This document shows, in pieces, positions 1 to 10,499 of a stretch of DNA of 64,000 bases. Origin of the DNA: Salticus scenicus (Eukaryota > Arthropoda > Arachnida > Araneae > Salticidae); assembly GCA_963930645.1 (NCBI GenBank), contig OZ005661.1, forward strand, positions 199,314,532-199,378,531. The letters run 5' to 3'. The notes beneath the pieces were generated by a model. That model was not told where the DNA came from. It worked only from the letters and a program-made list of their open reading frames with translations, and did not search any database. A program made the translations under genes and the position numbers. Within the stretch, counting starts at the first letter, position 1. Every line of letters begins with the position of its first letter.

Positions 1-217
1 GAGTAATTGTAAATAAATTTAAAAACACGAGATAGAAAATTAGCAAGAATTAACAGTAATGTCTTACAAAATCCTTGATCTTAAGAAATAAAGAAAAATA
101 CTTAACATGTACTTCTCAATAAAAGAAACTTCAGACATTAGTATACATAATGTAAATCTTTAATGCTTTAATCGCTGTGAATAATTCTTCAAATTAAATT
201 TCAAGCTCGAATACGTG

Positions 218-290
218 GTTTCCGTAGTGTAGTGGTTATCACGTGCGCTTCACTCGCGCAAGGTCCCCGGTTCGATCCCGGGCGGAAACA
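218..290 (+). tRNA. tRNA-Val(CAC), class A, A37T
   Basis: All stems pair and anticodon CAC is intact. The loop reads TTCACTC, so position 37, normally a purine, is T. The duplicate at 11275 has A37, so this is a recent private change. T6 terminator at 310-315. Confidence 0.9.
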
Positions 291-830
291 ATGTCGTTCT
301 CAAAATATATTTTTTCGCAATTTACGTTACTGGGAATACTGTTTGAGTAAGATTGCATAACGGAACATTTGATTATTTTTAAAGTATTTTTCTATAGATT
401 CGGATCATTTGTGAGAAAAAAATGATCATTTTACAAATATTAATCTTTTCGAATTACTTTTTATATTAATTTGCTTTTAAAAATTATATTGGGACTCAAG
501 ATCATTAAATAAATGTTCAATACAAACCATCACGTCCGCTTCGCAAGGGAAAGATATTCGTATCCATTTTTGGCGTAAAAAGTGTCATTTTATAAAATTC
601 TTTTTAACAATTTGAGTAATTGTAAATAAATTTTAAAAACACGAGATAGAAAATTAGCAAGAATTAACAGTATTGTCTTACAAATTCCTTGATCTTAAGA
701 AATAAAGAAAAGTACTTAACATGTACTTCTCAATAAAAGAAACTTCAGACATTAGTATACATAATGTAAATGTTTAATGCTTCAATCGATGTGAATAATT
801 CTTCAAATTAAATTTCAAACTCGGATCGTG

Positions 831-903
831 GTTTCTGTAGTGTAGTGGTTATCACGTGCGCTTCACACGCGCAAGGTCCCCGGTTCGAACATGCGCGGAA
901 ACA
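831..903 (+). pseudogene. tRNA-Val(CAC)-like pseudogene, class B
   Basis: C6T gives a T-G wobble in the acceptor. The 3' T-stem reads ATGCG, leaving three non-Watson-Crick pairs (53-61, 52-62, 50-64) and a spoiled B box. The trailer GTGTCGTTATC has no T-run nearby. Confidence 0.8.
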
Positions 904-1265
904 GTGTCGTTATCAAAATAAAAAAGTATTTAACACATTATGTCACTGGGAATATTGTTTGAATAAGACTGTATAAAGGAATATTGAATTATTTTTAAAG
1001 TATTATCTATAGACTCGAATTTGTGAGAAAAAAATTATTATTTTAAAAATATTCATTCATCTAAATTACTTCGAATATTATAATACATTTTAAATTCTTT
1101 AATGATTCAAGAACATTATATGAAAGTTCAAAACAACCTTCGTTTCACGGTAAAAATTCCAGGATCTTGTGAAATTAAGCAAATTACTTTACTTGTACTT
1201 GACAACAAAAGAAACTTCAGACATTAATTTAACATAATGTAAAATTTTAACTCTTTAAGCGAAGT

Positions 1266-1285
1266 AAATAATTCACTGAGAATTT
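1266..1285 (+). other. Deletion scar removing a class C tRNA slot
   Basis: AATAATTCACTGAGAATTTG joins the leader side of a class C monomer to its spacer after the tRNA, removing the tRNA and about 200 bases. The same junction occurs near 2766, 5115, 12332, 13822, 16172, 34320, 37500, 40220 and 51710. Confidence 0.85.
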
Positions 1286-1680
1286 GTGAGAAAAAAAAAA
1301 TGATTTTTTTACAAATATTAATCTTTCTCAATTACTTTTTATATTAATTTACTTTTAAAAATTATATTATGACTCAAGATCATTAAATAAATGTTCAATA
1401 CAAACCATCACGACCGCTTCGCAAGGGAAAGATATTCGTATCCATTTTTGGCGTAAAAAGTGTCATTTTTAAGAAATTCTTTTTAAAAATTTGAGTAATT
1501 GTAAATAAATTTAAAAACACGAGATACAAAGTTAGCAAGAATTAACAGTATTGTCTTACAAATTCCTTGATCTTAAGAAATGAATAAAAGGACTTAACAT
1601 GTACTTCTCAATAAAAGAAACTTCAGACATTAGTATACATAATGTAAATCTTTAATGCTTTAATCGCTGTAAATAATTTT

Positions 1681-1697
1681 TCAAATTAAATTTCAAG
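1681..1697 (+). promoter_or_regulatory. Conserved leader motif before tRNAs (example)
   Basis: TCAAATTAAATTTCAAG lies about 29 to 13 bases before the gene at 1710. Close variants precede nearly all tRNAs in the window except the class I copies. Being AT-rich at this distance, it could act as a TATA-like upstream element for RNA polymerase III, but conservation may just reflect array homogenisation. Confidence 0.45.
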
Positions 1698-1709
1698 CTC
1701 GAAAACGTG

Positions 1710-1782
1710 GTTTCCGTAGTGTAGCGGTTATCACGTGCGCTTCACACGCGCAAGGTCCCCGGTTCGATCCCGGGCGGAAACA
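1710..1782 (+). tRNA. tRNA-Val(CAC), class E
   Basis: Fully paired valine tRNA. Acceptor GTTTCCG/CGGAAAC, D-loop AGCGGTTA, anticodon arm TGCGC-TTCACAC-GCGCA, T-stem CCCGG/CCGGG, A73. A box TAGTGTAGCGG and B box GGTTCGATCCC are intact. A T6 run begins 19 bases after the gene. Good reference copy for class E. Confidence 0.96.
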
Positions 1783-1801
1783 ATGTCCTTCTCAAAATAT
1801 A

Positions 1802-1807
1802 TTTTTT
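1802..1807 (+). terminator. Pol III T6 terminator (class E example)
   Basis: Six T on the + strand, 19 bases after the tRNA at 1710. The same T6 follows class A, D, E, G, H, I and F genes at a similar distance. Confidence 0.8.
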
Positions 1808-2002
1808 CGCAATTTACGTTACTGGGACTACTGTTTGAGTAAGATTGCATAACGGAGCATTGGATTATTTTTAAAGTATTTTTCTATAGATTCGGATCAT
1901 TTGTGAGAAAAAAATGATCATTTTACAAATATTAATCTTTTTGAATTACTTTTTATATTAATTTGCTTTTAAAAATTATATTGGGACTCAAGATCATTAA
2001 AT

Positions 2003-2057
2003 AAATGTTCAATACAAACCATCACGTCCGCTTCGCAAGGGAAAGATATTCGTATCC
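2003..2057 (+). pseudogene. Short-form tRNA-Val relic (one of the common spacer type)
   Basis: ATCACGTCCGCTTCGCAAGG then ATTCGTATCC aligns with tRNA ATCACGTGCGCTTC-(ACACGC)-GCAAGG and TTCGATCC. This motif sits about 290-320 bases after the live tRNA in nearly every class A, C, D, E, F and J spacer, and is the SINE target. Shown here after the gene at 1710. Confidence 0.65.
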
Positions 2058-2322
2058 ATTTTTGGCGTAAAAAGTGTCATTTTTAGGAAATTCTTTTTAA
2101 AAATTTGAGTAATTGTAAATAAATTTAAAAACACGAGATAGAAAATTAGCAAGAATTAACAGTAATGTCTTACAAAATCCTTGATCTTAAGAAATAAAAA
2201 AAGTACTTTACATGTACTTCTCAATAAAAGAAACTTCAGACATTAGTATACATAATGTAAATGTTTAATGCTTTAATCGCTGTGAATAATTCTTCAAATT
2301 AAATTTCAATCTCGGAAACGTG

Positions 2323-2395
2323 GTTACCGTAGTGTAGTGGTTATCACGTGCGCTTCACACGCGCAAGGACCCCGGTTCGATCATGGGCGGAAACA
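2323..2395 (+). pseudogene. tRNA-Val(CAC)-like pseudogene, class B
   Basis: Typical class B: A4 opposes A69, T48 is A, and A61/T62 break the T-stem pair 53-61 and weaken 52-62. The B box ends AT instead of CC. No T-run in the trailer. Anticodon CAC is kept. Confidence 0.8.
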
Positions 2396-3200
2396 GTGTC
2401 GTTATCAAAATAAAAAAGTATTTGACAATTTATGTTACTGGGAATATTGTTTGAATAAGACTGTATAAAGGAATATTGAATTATTTTTAAAGTATTATCT
2501 ATAGACTAGAATTTGTGAGAAAAAAATTATTATTTTAAAAATATTCATTCATCTAAATTACTTCGAATATTATAATACATTTTAAATTCTTTAATGATTC
2601 AAGAACATTATATGAAAGTTCAAAACAACCTTCGTTTCACGGTAAAAATTCCAGGATCTTGTGAAATTAAGCAAATTACTTTACTTGTAGTTGACAACAA
2701 AAGAAATTTCAGACATTAATTTAACATAATGTAAAATTTTAACTCTTTAAGCGAAGTAAATAATTCACTGAGAATTTGTGAGAAAAAAAAATGATTTTTT
2801 TACAAATATTAATCTTTCTCAATTACTTTTTATATTAATTTACTTTTAAAAATTATATTATGACTCAAGATCATTAAATAAATGTTCAATACAAACCATC
2901 ACGACCGCTTCGCAAGGGAAAGATATTCGTATCTATTTTTGGCGTAAAAAGTGTCATTTTTAAGAAATTCTTTTTAAAAATTTGAGTAATTGTAAATAAA
3001 TTTAAAAACACGAGATACAAAGTTAGCAAGAATTAACAGTATTGTCTTACAAATTCCTTGATCTTAAGAAATGAAAAAAAGGACTTAACATGTACTTCTC
3101 AATAAAAGAAACTTCAGAAATTAGTATACATAATGTAAATCTTTAATGCTTTAATCGCTGTAAATAATTTTTCAAATTAAATTTTAAGCTCGAAAACGTG

Positions 3201-3273
3201 GTTTCCGTAGTGTAGCGGTCATCACGTGCGCTTCACACGCGCAAGGTCCCCGGTTCGATCCCGGGCGGAAACA
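3201..3273 (+). tRNA. tRNA-Val(CAC), class E, C20a
   Basis: All stems intact. The only change from 1710 is D-loop GGTC (T20a to C), a variable position. T6 terminator follows. The spacer after it carries the SINE at 3533. Confidence 0.95.
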
Positions 3274-3532
3274 ATGTCCTTCTCAAAATATATTTTTTCG
3301 CAATTTACGTTACTGGAACTACTGTTTGAGTAAGATTGCATAACGGAACATTGGATTATTTTTAAAGTATTTTTCTATAGATTCGGATCATTTGTGAGAA
3401 AAAAATGATCATTTTACAAATATTAATCTTTTTGAATTACTTTTTATATTAATTTGCTTTTAAAAATTATATTGGGACTCGAGATCATTAAATAAATGTT
3501 CAATACAAACCATCACGTCCGCTTCGCAAGGG

Positions 3533-3762
3533 TTGGTTGGTTGTAGGATTTAAGGCCGATTGACTCCTGATGTGTCCTAGGCCTATAGGGGGAATGCCCT
3601 CCGTGGGGGTCTTTCTAAGGGGTCCTAGCCCGTATTTACGCGAGTTTCGGAGGAAACCACGGAAAACTCCGAACGGCTAGGTCGATGAGCGCGACCTGGG
3701 ATCGAACCCGGCACCTCCCATCTACCAGCTTTGAGTGCAGAACCGCTCGGCCGCTGGTGGGC
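3533..3762 (-). mobile_element. tRNA-derived SINE, full length (230 bp)
   Basis: Head on the minus strand: A box GGCCGAGCGGTTCTG (complement 3738-3752) and B box GGTTCGATCCC (complement 3698-3708), Leu/Ser-like. The body contains GTGGTTTCC...TACGGG, which recalls insect SINE cores. The tail is (CCAA)n, seen here as TTGG repeats. The 14-bp target-site duplication CCGCTTCGCAAGGG is at 3519-3532 and 3763-3776. The target is the tRNA relic in the spacer. Confidence 0.9.
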
Positions 3763-4058
3763 CCGCTTCGCAAGGGAAAGATATTCGTATCCATTTTTGG
3801 CGTAAAAAATGTCATTTTTAGGAAATTCTTTTTAAAAATTTCAGTAATTGTAAATAAATTTAAAAACACGAGATAGAAAATTAGCTAGAATTAACAGTAA
3901 TGTCTTACAAAATCCTTGATCTTAAGAAATAAAGAAAAATACTTAACATGTACTTCTCAATAAAAGAAACTTCAGACATTAGTATACATAATGTAAATCT
4001 TTAATGCTTTAATCGCTGTAAATAATTTTTCAAATTAAATTTCAAGCTCGAAAACGTG

Positions 4059-4131
4059 GTTTCCGTAGTGTAGCGGTTATCACGTGCGCTTCACACGCGC
4101 AAGGTCCCCGGTTCGATCCCGGGCGGAAACA
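4059..4131 (+). tRNA. tRNA-Val(CAC), class E
   Basis: Body identical to 1710, from which it is one 2349-bp unit away. Intact internal promoter and T6 terminator. Confidence 0.96.
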
Positions 4132-4671
4132 ATGTCCTTCTCAAAATATATTTTTTCGCAATTTACGTTACTGGGACTACTGTTTGAGTAAGATTGCATA
4201 ACGGAGCATTGGATTATTTTTAAAGTATTTTTCTATAGATTCGGATCATTTGTGAGAAAAAAATGATCATTTTACAAATATTAATCTTTTTGAATTACTT
4301 TTTATATTAATTTGCTTTTAAAAATTATATTGGGACTCAAGATCATTAAATAAATGTTCAATACAAACCATCACGTCCGCTTCGCAAGGGAAAGATATTC
4401 GTATCCATTTTTGGCGTAAAAAGTGTCATTTTTAGGAAATTCTTTTTAAAAATTTGAGTAATTGTAAATAAATTTAAAAACACGAGATAGAAAATTAGCA
4501 AGAATTAACAGTAATGTCTTACAAAATCCTTGATCTTAAGAAATAAAAAAAGTACTTTACATGTACTTCTCAATAAAAGAAACTTCAGACATTAGTATAC
4601 ATAATGTAAATGTTTAATGCTTTAATCTCTGTGAATAATTCTTCAAATTAAATTTCAATCTCGGAAACGTG

Positions 4672-4744
4672 GTTACCGTAGTGTAGTGGTTATCACGTGC
4701 GCTTCACACGCGCAAGGACCCCGGTTCGATCATGGGCGGAAACA
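4672..4744 (+). pseudogene. tRNA-Val(CAC)-like pseudogene, class B
   Basis: Same body as 2323: A4, A48, A61/T62, no terminator. Second unit of the 2349-bp repeat. Confidence 0.8.
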
Positions 4745-5549
4745 GTGTCGTTATCAAAATAAAAAAGTATTTGACAATTTATGTTACTGGGAATATTGTT
4801 TGAATAAGACTGTATAAAGGAATATTGAATTATTTTTAAAGTATTATCTATAGACTAGAATTTGTGAGAAAAAAATTATTATTTTAAAAATATTCATTCA
4901 TCTAAATTACTTCGAATATTATAATACATTTTAAATTCTTTAATGATTCAAGAACATTATATGAAAGTTCAAAGCAACCTTCGTTTCACGGTAAAAATTC
5001 CAGGATCTTGTGAAATTAAGCAAATTACTTTACTTGTAGTTGACAACAAAAGAAATTTCAGACATTAATTTAACATAATGTAAAATTTTAACTCTTTAAG
5101 CGAAGTAAATAATTCACTGAGAATTTGTGAGAAAAAAAAATGATTTTTTTACAAATATTAATCTTTCTCAATTACTTTTTATATTAATTTACTTTTAAAA
5201 ATTATATTATGACTCAAGATCATTAAATAAATGTTCAATACAAACCATCACGACCGCTTCGCAAGGGAAAGATATTCGTATCTATTTTTGGCGTAAAAAG
5301 TGTCATTTTTAAGAAATTCTTTTTAAAAATTTGAGTAATTGTAAATAAATTTAAAAACACGAGATACAAAGTTAGCAAGAATTAACAGTATTGTCTTACA
5401 AATTCCTTGATCTTAAGAAATGAAAAAAAGGACTTAACATGTACTTCTCAATAAAAGAAACTTCAGAAATTAGTATACATAATGTAAATCTTTAATGCTT
5501 TAATCGCTGTAAATAATTTTTCAAATTAAATTTCAAGCTCGAAAACGTG

Positions 5550-5622
5550 GTTTCCGTAGTGTAGCGGTCATCACGTGCGCTTCACACGCGCAAGGTCCCC
5601 GGTTCGATCCCGGGCGGAAACA
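5550..5622 (+). tRNA. tRNA-Val(CAC), class E, C20a
   Basis: Body identical to 3201; stems, internal promoter and T6 terminator intact. Followed by the SINE at 5882. Confidence 0.95.
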
Positions 5623-5881
5623 ATGTCCTTCTCAAAATATATTTTTTCGCAATTTACGTTACTGGGACTACTGTTTGAGTAAGATTGCATAACGGAACAT
5701 TGGATTATTTTTAAAGTATTTTTCTATAGATTCGGATCATTTGTGAGAAAAAAATGATCATTTTACAAATATTAATCTTTTTGAATTACTTTTTATATTA
5801 ATTTGCTTTTAAAAATTATATTGGGACTCGAGATCATTAAATAAATGTTCAATACAAACCATCACGTCCGCTTCGCAAGGG

Positions 5882-6119
5882 TTGGTTGGTTGGTTGGTTG
5901 TAGGATTTAAGGCCGATTGACTCCTGATGTGTCCTAGGCCTATAGGGGGAATGCCCTCCGTGGGGGTCTTTCTAAGGGGTCCTAGCCCGTATTTACGCGA
6001 GTTTCGGAGGAAACCACGGAAAACTCCGAACGGCTAGGTCGATGAGCGCGACCTGGGATCGAACCCGGCACCTCCCATCTACCAGCTTTGAGCGCAGAAC
6101 CGCTCGGCCGCTGGTGGGC
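5882..6119 (-). mobile_element. tRNA-derived SINE, full length (238 bp)
   Basis: Same insertion as 3533 carried by the 2349-bp repeat: same duplication at 5868-5881 and 6120-6133. It has two more TTGG units and GAGCG instead of GAGTG in the head. Confidence 0.9.
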
Positions 6120-6415
6120 CCGCTTCGCAAGGGAAAGATATTCGTATCCATTTTTGGCGTAAAAAGTGTCATTTTTAGGAAATTCTTTTTAAAAATTTCA
6201 GTAATTGTAAATAAATTTAAAAACACGAGATAGAAAATTAGCTAGAATTAACAGTAATGTCTTACAAAATCCTTGATCTTAAGAAATAAAGAAAAATACT
6301 TAACATGTACTTCTCAATAAAAGAAACTTCAGACATTAGTATACATAATGTTAATCTTTAATGCTTTAATCGCTGTGAATAATTCTTCAAATTAAATTTC
6401 AAGATCGAATACGTG

Positions 6416-6488
6416 GTTTCCGTAGTGTAGTGGTTATCACGTGCGCTTCACACGCGCAAGGTCCCCGGTTCGATCCCGGGCGGAAACA
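6416..6488 (+). tRNA. tRNA-Val(CAC), class A
   Basis: Canonical fully paired body with D-loop AGTGGTTA, leader AGATCGAATACG, trailer AATGTCGTTCTC and T6. First member of the A-B-C-D repeat. Confidence 0.96.
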
Positions 6489-7029
6489 ATGTCGTTCTCA
6501 AAATATATTTTTTCGCAATTTACGTTACTGGGAATACTGTTTGAGTAAGATTGCATAACGGAACATTGGATTATTTTTAAAGTATTTTTCTATAGATTCG
6601 AATCATTTGTGAGAAAAAAATGATCATTTTACAAATATTAATCTTTTCGAATTACTTTTTATATTAATTTGCTTTTAAAAATTATATTGGGACTCAAGAT
6701 CATTAAATAAATGTTCAATACAAACCATCACGTCCGCTTCGCAAGGGAAAGATATTATGATCCATTTTCGGAGCAAAAAGTGTCATTTTATGAAAATCTT
6801 TTTAACAATTTGAGTAATTGTAAATAAATTTTAAAAACACGAGATAGAAAATTAGCAAGAATTAACAGTATTGTCTTACAAATTCCTTGATCTTAAGAAA
6901 TAAAGAAAAGTACTTAACATGTACTTCTCAATAAAAGAAACTTCAGACATTAGTATACATAATGTAAATGTTTAATGCTTTAATCGCTGTGAATAATTCT
7001 TCAAATTAAATTTCAATCTCGGAAACGTG

Positions 7030-7102
7030 GTTTCCGTAGTGTAGTGGTTATCACGTGCGCTTTACACGCGCAAGGTACCCGGTTCGATCATGGGCGGAAA
7101 CA
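7030..7102 (+). pseudogene. tRNA-Val(TAC)-like copy, class B
   Basis: C34T turns the anticodon into TAC (UAC), still a valine anticodon. The acceptor is intact (GTTTCCG, no A4), but the T-stem is class B (A61/T62), T48 is A, and there is no near terminator. Probably not expressed. Same change at 18086 through the 11-kb duplication. Confidence 0.78.
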
Positions 7103-7507
7103 GTGTCGTTATCAAAATAAAAAAGTATTTAACAATTTATGTTACTGGGAATATTGTTTGAATAAGACTGTATAAAGGAATATTGAATTATTTTTTATTT
7201 AAGTATTATCTATAGACTCGAATTTGTGAGAAAAAAATTATTATTTTAAAAATATTCATTCATCTAAATTACTTCGAATATTATAATACATTTTAAATTC
7301 TTTAATGATTCAAGATCATTATATGAAAGTTCAAAACAAACTTCGTTTCACGGTAAAAATTCCAGGATCTTGTGAAATAAAGCAAATTACTTTACTTGTA
7401 CTTGTCAAGAAAAGAAACTTCAGACGTTAATTTAACATAATGTAAAATTTTAACTCTTTAAGCGAAGTAAATAATTCTTCAACTTAAATTTCAAACTCCT
7501 AGACATC

Positions 7508-7580
7508 GTTTCTATAGTGTAGTGGTTATCACGTGCGCTTCACACGCGCAAGGTCCCCGGTTCGATCCCGGGCGGAAACA
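7508..7580 (+). tRNA. tRNA-Val(CAC), class C, weakened acceptor
   Basis: The 5' acceptor is GTTTCTA: C6T gives T-G and G7A gives A-C opposite 66-67. The rest of the body is canonical. Trailer ends in a T5 run. Possibly poorly functional. Confidence 0.82.
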
Positions 7581-8111
7581 GTGTCGTTCTCAAAAAGTAT
7601 TTTTCCACAATTTACGTTACTGGGAATACTGTTTGAATAATATTCATAACGGAACATTGGATTATTTTTCCATAGATTCGGAGAATTTGTGAGAAAAAAA
7701 ATGATATCTTTAAAAATATTAATCTTTCTCAATTACTTTTTATATTAATTTACTTTTAAAAATTATACTATGACTCAAGATCATTAAATAAATGTTAAAT
7801 ACAAACCATCACGACCGCTTCGCAAGAGAAAGATATTCGTATCCATTTTTGGCGTAAAAAGTGTCATTTTTAGGAAATTCTTTTTAAAAATTTGAGTAAT
7901 TGTAAATAAATTTTAAAAACACGAGATACAAAATTAGCAAGAATTAACAGTATTGTCTTACAAATTCCTTGATCTTAAGAAATGAGGAAAAGTACTTAAC
8001 ATGTACTTCTCAATAAAAGAAACTTCAGACATTAGTATACATAATGTATATCTTTAATGCTTTAATCGCTGTAAATAATTTTTCAAATTAAATTTCAAGC
8101 TCGAAAACGTG

Positions 8112-8184
8112 GTTTCCGTAGTGTAGCGGATATCACGTGCGCTTCACACGCGCAAGGTCCCCGGTTCGATCCCGGGCAGAAACA
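8112..8184 (+). tRNA. tRNA-Val(CAC), class D, A67 and A20
   Basis: D-loop AGCGGAT (T20A) and 3' acceptor CAGAAAC, so C6 opposes A67. Anticodon and T-arm are canonical; T6 trailer. The same pair of changes recurs at 19168, 24034, 29265, 35836, 39162, 48344 and 53228. Confidence 0.82.
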
Positions 8185-8726
8185 ATGTCGTTCTCAAAAA
8201 ATATTTTTTCACAACTTACGTTACTGGGAATACTGTTTGAATATGATTCCATAAAGGAACATTGGATTATTTTTAAAGTATTTTTCTATAGATTCGCAGA
8301 ATTTGTGAGAAAGAAAAGTTTTTTTTTACAAATATTAATCTTTCTCAATTACTTTTTATATTAATTTACTTTTAAAAATTATATTATGAATCAAGATCAT
8401 TAAATAAATGTTCAATACAAACCATCACGACCGCTTCGCAAGGGAAAGATATTCGTATCCATTTTTGGCGTAAAAAGTGTCATTTTTAAGAAATTCTTTT
8501 TAAAAATTTGAGTAATTGTAAATAAATTTAAAAACACGAGATAGAAAATTAGCAAGAATTAACAGTAATGTCTTACAAAATCCTTGATCTTAAGAAATAA
8601 AGAAAAATACTTAACATGTACTTCTCAATAAAAGAAACTTCAGACATTAGTATACATAATGTAAATCTTTAATGCTTTAATCGCTGTGAATAATTCTTCA
8701 AATTAAATTTCAAGCTCGAATACGTG

Positions 8727-8799
8727 GTTTCCGTAGTGTAGTGGTTATCACGTGCGCTTCACACGCGCAAGGTCCCCGGTTCGATCCCGGGCGGAAACA
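8727..8799 (+). tRNA. tRNA-Val(CAC), class A
   Basis: Canonical body, leader CGAATACG, T6 terminator. One 2311-bp unit after 6416. Confidence 0.96.
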
Positions 8800-9340
8800 A
8801 TGTCGTTCTCAAAATATATTTTTTCGCAATTTACGTTACTGGGGATACTGTTTGAGTAAGATTGCATAACGGAACATTGGATTATTTTTAAAGTATTTTT
8901 CTATAGATTCGGATCATTTGTGAGAAAAAAATGATCATTTTACAAATATTAATCTTTTCGAATTACTTTTTATATTAATTTGCTTTTAAAAATTATATTG
9001 GGACTCAAGATCATTAAATAAATGTTCAATACAAACCATTACGTCCGCTTCGCAAGGGAAAGATATTCTGATCCATTTTTGGAGCAAAAAGTGTCATATT
9101 ATGAAATTCTTTTTAACAATTTGAGTAATTGTAAATAAATTTTAAAAACACGAGATAGAAAATTAGCAAGAATTAACAGTATTGTCTTACAAATTCCTTG
9201 ATCTTAAGAAATAAAGAAAAATACTTAACATGTACTTCTCAATAAAAGAAACTTCAGACATTAGTATACATAATGTAAATGTTTAATGCTTTAATCGCTG
9301 TGAATAATTCTTCAAATTAAATTTCAATCTCGGAAACGTG

Positions 9341-9412
9341 GTTACCGTAGTGTAGTGGTTATCACGTGCGCTTCACACCGCAAGGTCCCCGGTTCGATCA
9401 TGGGCGGAAACA
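9341..9412 (+). pseudogene. tRNA-Val-like pseudogene, class B, 1-nt deletion
   Basis: 72 nt. One base is missing from the 3' side of the anticodon stem (CACACCGCAAGG), so the five-pair stem cannot form normally. A4 and A61/T62 are also present and no terminator follows. Confidence 0.8.
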
Positions 9413-9813
9413 GTGTCGTAATCAAAATAAAAAAGTATTTAACAATTTACGTTACTGGGAATATTGTTTGAATAAGACTGTATAAAGGAATATTGAATTA
9501 TTTTTAATGTATTATCTATAGACTCGAATTTGTGAGAAAAAAATTATTATTTTACAAATATTCATTCATCTAAATTACTTCGAATATTATAATACATTTT
9601 AAATTCTTTAATGATTCAAAACCATTATATGAAAGTTCAAAACAAACTTCGTTTCACGGTAAAAATTCCAGGATCTTGTGAAATAAAGCAAATTACTTTA
9701 CTTGTACTTGTCAACAAAAGAAACTTCAGACATTAATTTAACATAATGTAAAATTTTAACTCTTTAAACGAAGTAAATAATTCTTCAATTTAAATTTCAA
9801 ACTCGTAGACATA

Positions 9814-9886
9814 GTTTCCGTAGTGTAGTGGTTATCACTTGCGCTTCACACGCGCAAGGTCCCCGGTTCGATCCCGGGCGGAAACA
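9814..9886 (+). tRNA. tRNA-Val(CAC), class C, T26
   Basis: All stems pair; G26 is T (ATCACTTGCG). Leader GTAGACATA, trailer GTGTCGTTCTC with T6. Confidence 0.9.
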
Positions 9887-10426
9887 GTGTCGTTCTCAAA
9901 AAATATTTTTTCACAATTTACGATACTGGGAATACTGTTTGAATAAGATTCATAACGGAACATTGGATTATTTTTCTATAGATTCGGAGAATTTGTGAGA
10001 AAAAAAATGATTTTTTTACAAATATTAATCTTTCTAAATTACTTTTTACATTAATTTACTTTTAAAAATTATATTATGACTCAAGATCATTAAATAAATG
10101 TTCAATACAAACCATCACGACCGCTTCGCAAGGGAAAGATATTCGTATCCATTTTTGGCGTAAAAAGTGTCATTTTTAAGAAATTCTTTTTAAAAATTTG
10201 AGTAATTGTAAATAAATTTAAAAACACGAGATACAAAGTTAGCAAGAATTAACAGTATTGTCTTACAAATTCCTTGATCTTAAGAAATGAAAAAAAGGAC
10301 TTAACATGTACTTCTCAATAAAAGAAACTTCAGACATTAGTATACATAATGTATATCTTTAATGCTTTAATCGCTGTAAATAATTTTTCAAATTAAATTT
10401 CATGCTCGAAAACGTGGTTTCCGTAG

Positions 10427-10499
10427 TGTAGCGGTTATCACGTGCGCTTCACACGCGCAAGGTCCCCGGTTCGATCCCGGGCGGAAACAATGTCCTTCT
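10427..10499 (+). tRNA. tRNA-Val(CAC), class E
   Basis: Canonical class E body (AGCGGTTA). The trailer has TACATTTTTTC, keeping T6. Sits in the slot that class D holds in the preceding unit. The SINE at 10749 follows. Confidence 0.96.

Larger units (their letters stand above)
1710..6407 (+). repeat. 2349-bp higher-order repeat, two units (E-B-E)
   Basis: tRNAs at 1710, 2323 and 3201 recur at 4059, 4672 and 5550, each 2349 bases later. The SINE at 3533 recurs at 5882. In each unit the class C slot between B and E is removed by the same deletion. Recurs at 12766-17463 in the second 11-kb copy. Confidence 0.9.

Noticed and set aside
218..290. Mitochondrial or organellar origin because of AT-richness
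   Set aside because: Only one tRNA type, no organellar genes, canonical nuclear T-arm, and a SINE in the array.
1131..1160. CTTCGTTTCACGGTA in class B spacers as a further tRNA relic
   Set aside because: It is only the edge left beside the relic removed by the 170-base deletion; too short to support a separate relic.
3636..3869. 63- and 77-aa open frames over the SINEs (also 5993, 10852, 14692, 17049)
   Set aside because: They translate the SINE head and adjacent spacer, on both strands, and recur only because the SINE recurs. No protein-like signal.
5882..5904. TTGG runs as telomere-like or microsatellite locus
   Set aside because: They are the 3' tail of the SINE in reverse orientation, bounded by target duplications.
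7529..7732. 61-67-aa minus strand frames across class C and G copies
   Set aside because: The C-terminal part is the reverse complement of the tRNA and the N-terminal part is spacer. No family resemblance and no independent conservation.
8137..8364. 60-79-aa + strand frames starting in tRNA bodies (8137, 19193, 24059, 29290, 35861, 39187, 48369, 53253)
   Set aside because: The start lies in the anticodon arm of a tRNA and the rest is AT-rich spacer. Present only in class D copies that avoid a stop by chance.
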